From contig DATBQE010000180.1 of assembly GCA_036561005.1 (NCBI GenBank), positions 1 to 64,000 on the forward strand: a DNA stretch of 64,000 nt, in the 5' to 3' direction. Numbering within the stretch: position 1 is the stretch's first letter; each line of letters begins with the position of its first letter. Below are positions 63,297-64,000 of this stretch, in pieces. This DNA comes from PKWO01 sp036561005. GTDB taxonomy: Bacteria > Pseudomonadota > Gammaproteobacteria > Burkholderiales > Burkholderiaceae_D. The position numbers and the translations under genes were made by a program. The notes beneath the pieces were generated by a model. The model saw only the letters and a program-made list of their open reading frames with translations, did not search any database and had not been told where the DNA came from.

Positions 63297-64000
63297 ATGT
63301 CGAGCACGAACCATTCTTCCCGCAGCCACGCGGCAGGCGATTCAACTTCACAACAGGCACCGCTTACCCCCGAGATGCAGGCCCTTGTCGAAGAACTTCG
63401 GATTATCGTCGCCAACCCCGTCGTGGAGGCGGCATACAATGATGCGGTTTCCGGCGTTACGCCGTACGTCGATGAATTGGGCGAGAACATCAGGAATCCC
63501 TGGGCCGCAACCAACATTGAGTATTTCGTGCAGTACTTCACGGATTGGTTCACCTGGCTTCCCACGCCAACGAGCGGTCTGGGCAAGATTGTTCCATTGA
63601 CTTTCTTCTACCTGAACAACCCGCGTGCATTCTATTTCCTCAACGAACTGCAAAGCAAGAGCGCTCTGGCGAAAGAATACACGCGGGAAATTTTCAACTG
63701 GACCGTCAAATTCATCAAGCTGCGCGGCGTTTTCATGGATTCGCCGGAATCGACGGCCTACATGTCGGTATGGTTGAAAGCATTGGGCAAAACGATCGAC
63801 GACTTCAATGTGCCTCCCGGCGGCTTCAAGTCGTTCAACGAATTCTTCGCACGCACACTCAAGCTCTCCGAGAATCCGCGGCCGATTGCCGACCCGGACG
63901 ACGATTCGATTCTGGTCGCTTCGGCCGATTCCGAAATCAACTTCATCCAGACCGATCTGACCTTGACCAGCAAGCTTCCCGTCAAGACGCGTCACATCGG
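63297..64000 (+). CDS. Phosphatidylserine decarboxylase-like protein (3' truncated)
   Basis: The frame starts at ATG 63297 with AAGGAG upstream and is open to the window end (234 codons). The first 180 residues are a Trp/Phe-rich helical domain (for example YFVQYFTDWFTWLP). SFNEFFARTLKLSENPRPIADPDDDSILVASAD follows as the start of a phosphatidylserine decarboxylase core. The pyruvoyl-forming serine lies beyond the window. Such long N-terminal extensions occur in the larger PSD-like family; its role here is unknown. Confidence 0.8.
   Translation, partial: MSSTNHSSRSHAAGDSTSQQAPLTPEMQALVEELRIIVANPVVEAAYNDAVSGVTPYVDELGENIRNPWAATNIEYFVQYFTDWFTWLPTPTSGLGKIVPLTFFYLNNPRAFYFLNELQSKSALAKEYTREIFNWTVKFIKLRGVFMDSPESTAYMSVWLKALGKTIDDFNVPPGGFKSFNEFFARTLKLSENPRPIADPDDDSILVASADSEINFIQTDLTLTSKLPVKTRHI

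Noticed and set aside
1..64000. tRNA, rRNA, transposase, integrase or prophage genes
   Set aside because: I looked for TPsiC-type segments, transposase and integrase motifs, and phage gene runs and found none; a tRNA search program would be needed to exclude weak cases.

Overview
The window looks like a piece of betaproteobacterial chromosome, most likely from the Burkholderiales family Oxalobacteraceae (Herminiimonas, Herbaspirillum or Collimonas relatives). This rests on protein character and gene order: a ribF-ileS-lspA-coaBC-dut run, a tkt to gap order, an RsxB lacking its membrane anchor beside nth, a complete sulfate-uptake operon with its own CysB-type regulator, and several polyhydroxyalkanoate (PHA) proteins. 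No rRNA, tRNA, CRISPR array, prophage or transposase gene was seen. The placement is from memory of these families, not from a search.

Layout. 1-8.7 kb: a 5'-truncated O-methyltransferase; an rsxB-nth-GDT1 transporter operon (minus); the PHA depolymerase phaZ; a divergent SDR/LysR pair; a Ser/Gly-rich unknown; an exported Sel1-repeat protein. 8.8-15.6 kb: fdxA and a thioredoxin-reductase-like ferredoxin reductase; lutC with an ion-transporter-superfamily permease; an orphan solute-binding protein; a hydroxyacid dehydrogenase; a PHA granule-associated protein. 15.6-21 kb: acyl-CoA-binding protein, a wax-ester/diacylglycerol acyltransferase, two tandem FKBP isomerases and a lipoprotein chitinase with long Thr-Pro linkers. 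21-29 kb: an EI24 membrane protein, a large coiled DUF349 protein, several small or unknown genes, an HNH protein, an XRE regulator and a phasin. 29-35 kb: a DMT exporter-thioesterase pair, a nitroreductase, the D,D-endopeptidase pbpG and two unknowns. 35-39 kb: an IclR regulator divergent from lutAB, then dgkA. 39-44.7 kb: sulfate uptake (sbp, an alpha/beta hydrolase, cysT, cysW, cysA, CysB-like regulator). 44.7-53.2 kb (minus): an M48-like lipoprotein that has lost its zinc ligands, then ribF-ileS-lspA-coaBC-yidD-like-dut. 53.4-64 kb: mtfA, an exported unknown, an ArsR/SdpI-like pair, rsmE, tkt, a GNAT acetyltransferase, gap, an FAD/NAD(P)-binding protein and a 3'-truncated phosphatidylserine decarboxylase-like gene.

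How the genes fit together. The physiological theme is carbon storage and use of organic acids: phaZ, a granule-associated protein, a phasin, ACBP and WS/DGAT handle PHA and neutral lipid, while LutABC oxidises lactate, with lutC 24 kb from lutAB. The chitinase could supply carbon and nitrogen. The remainder is housekeeping.

No obvious defence or mobile system was found. The observations most worth a second look are a 121-bp inverted repeat that buries the ribF ribosome-binding site, a mosaic of palindromic repeats between ileS and lspA, the M48-PDZ pseudoprotease, a Cys-rich YidD variant inside the lspA-dut operon, an alpha/beta hydrolase inside the sulfate operon, a small autoregulated ArsR/SdpI-like pair, and a PhbF/PhaR-like box upstream of the phasin.
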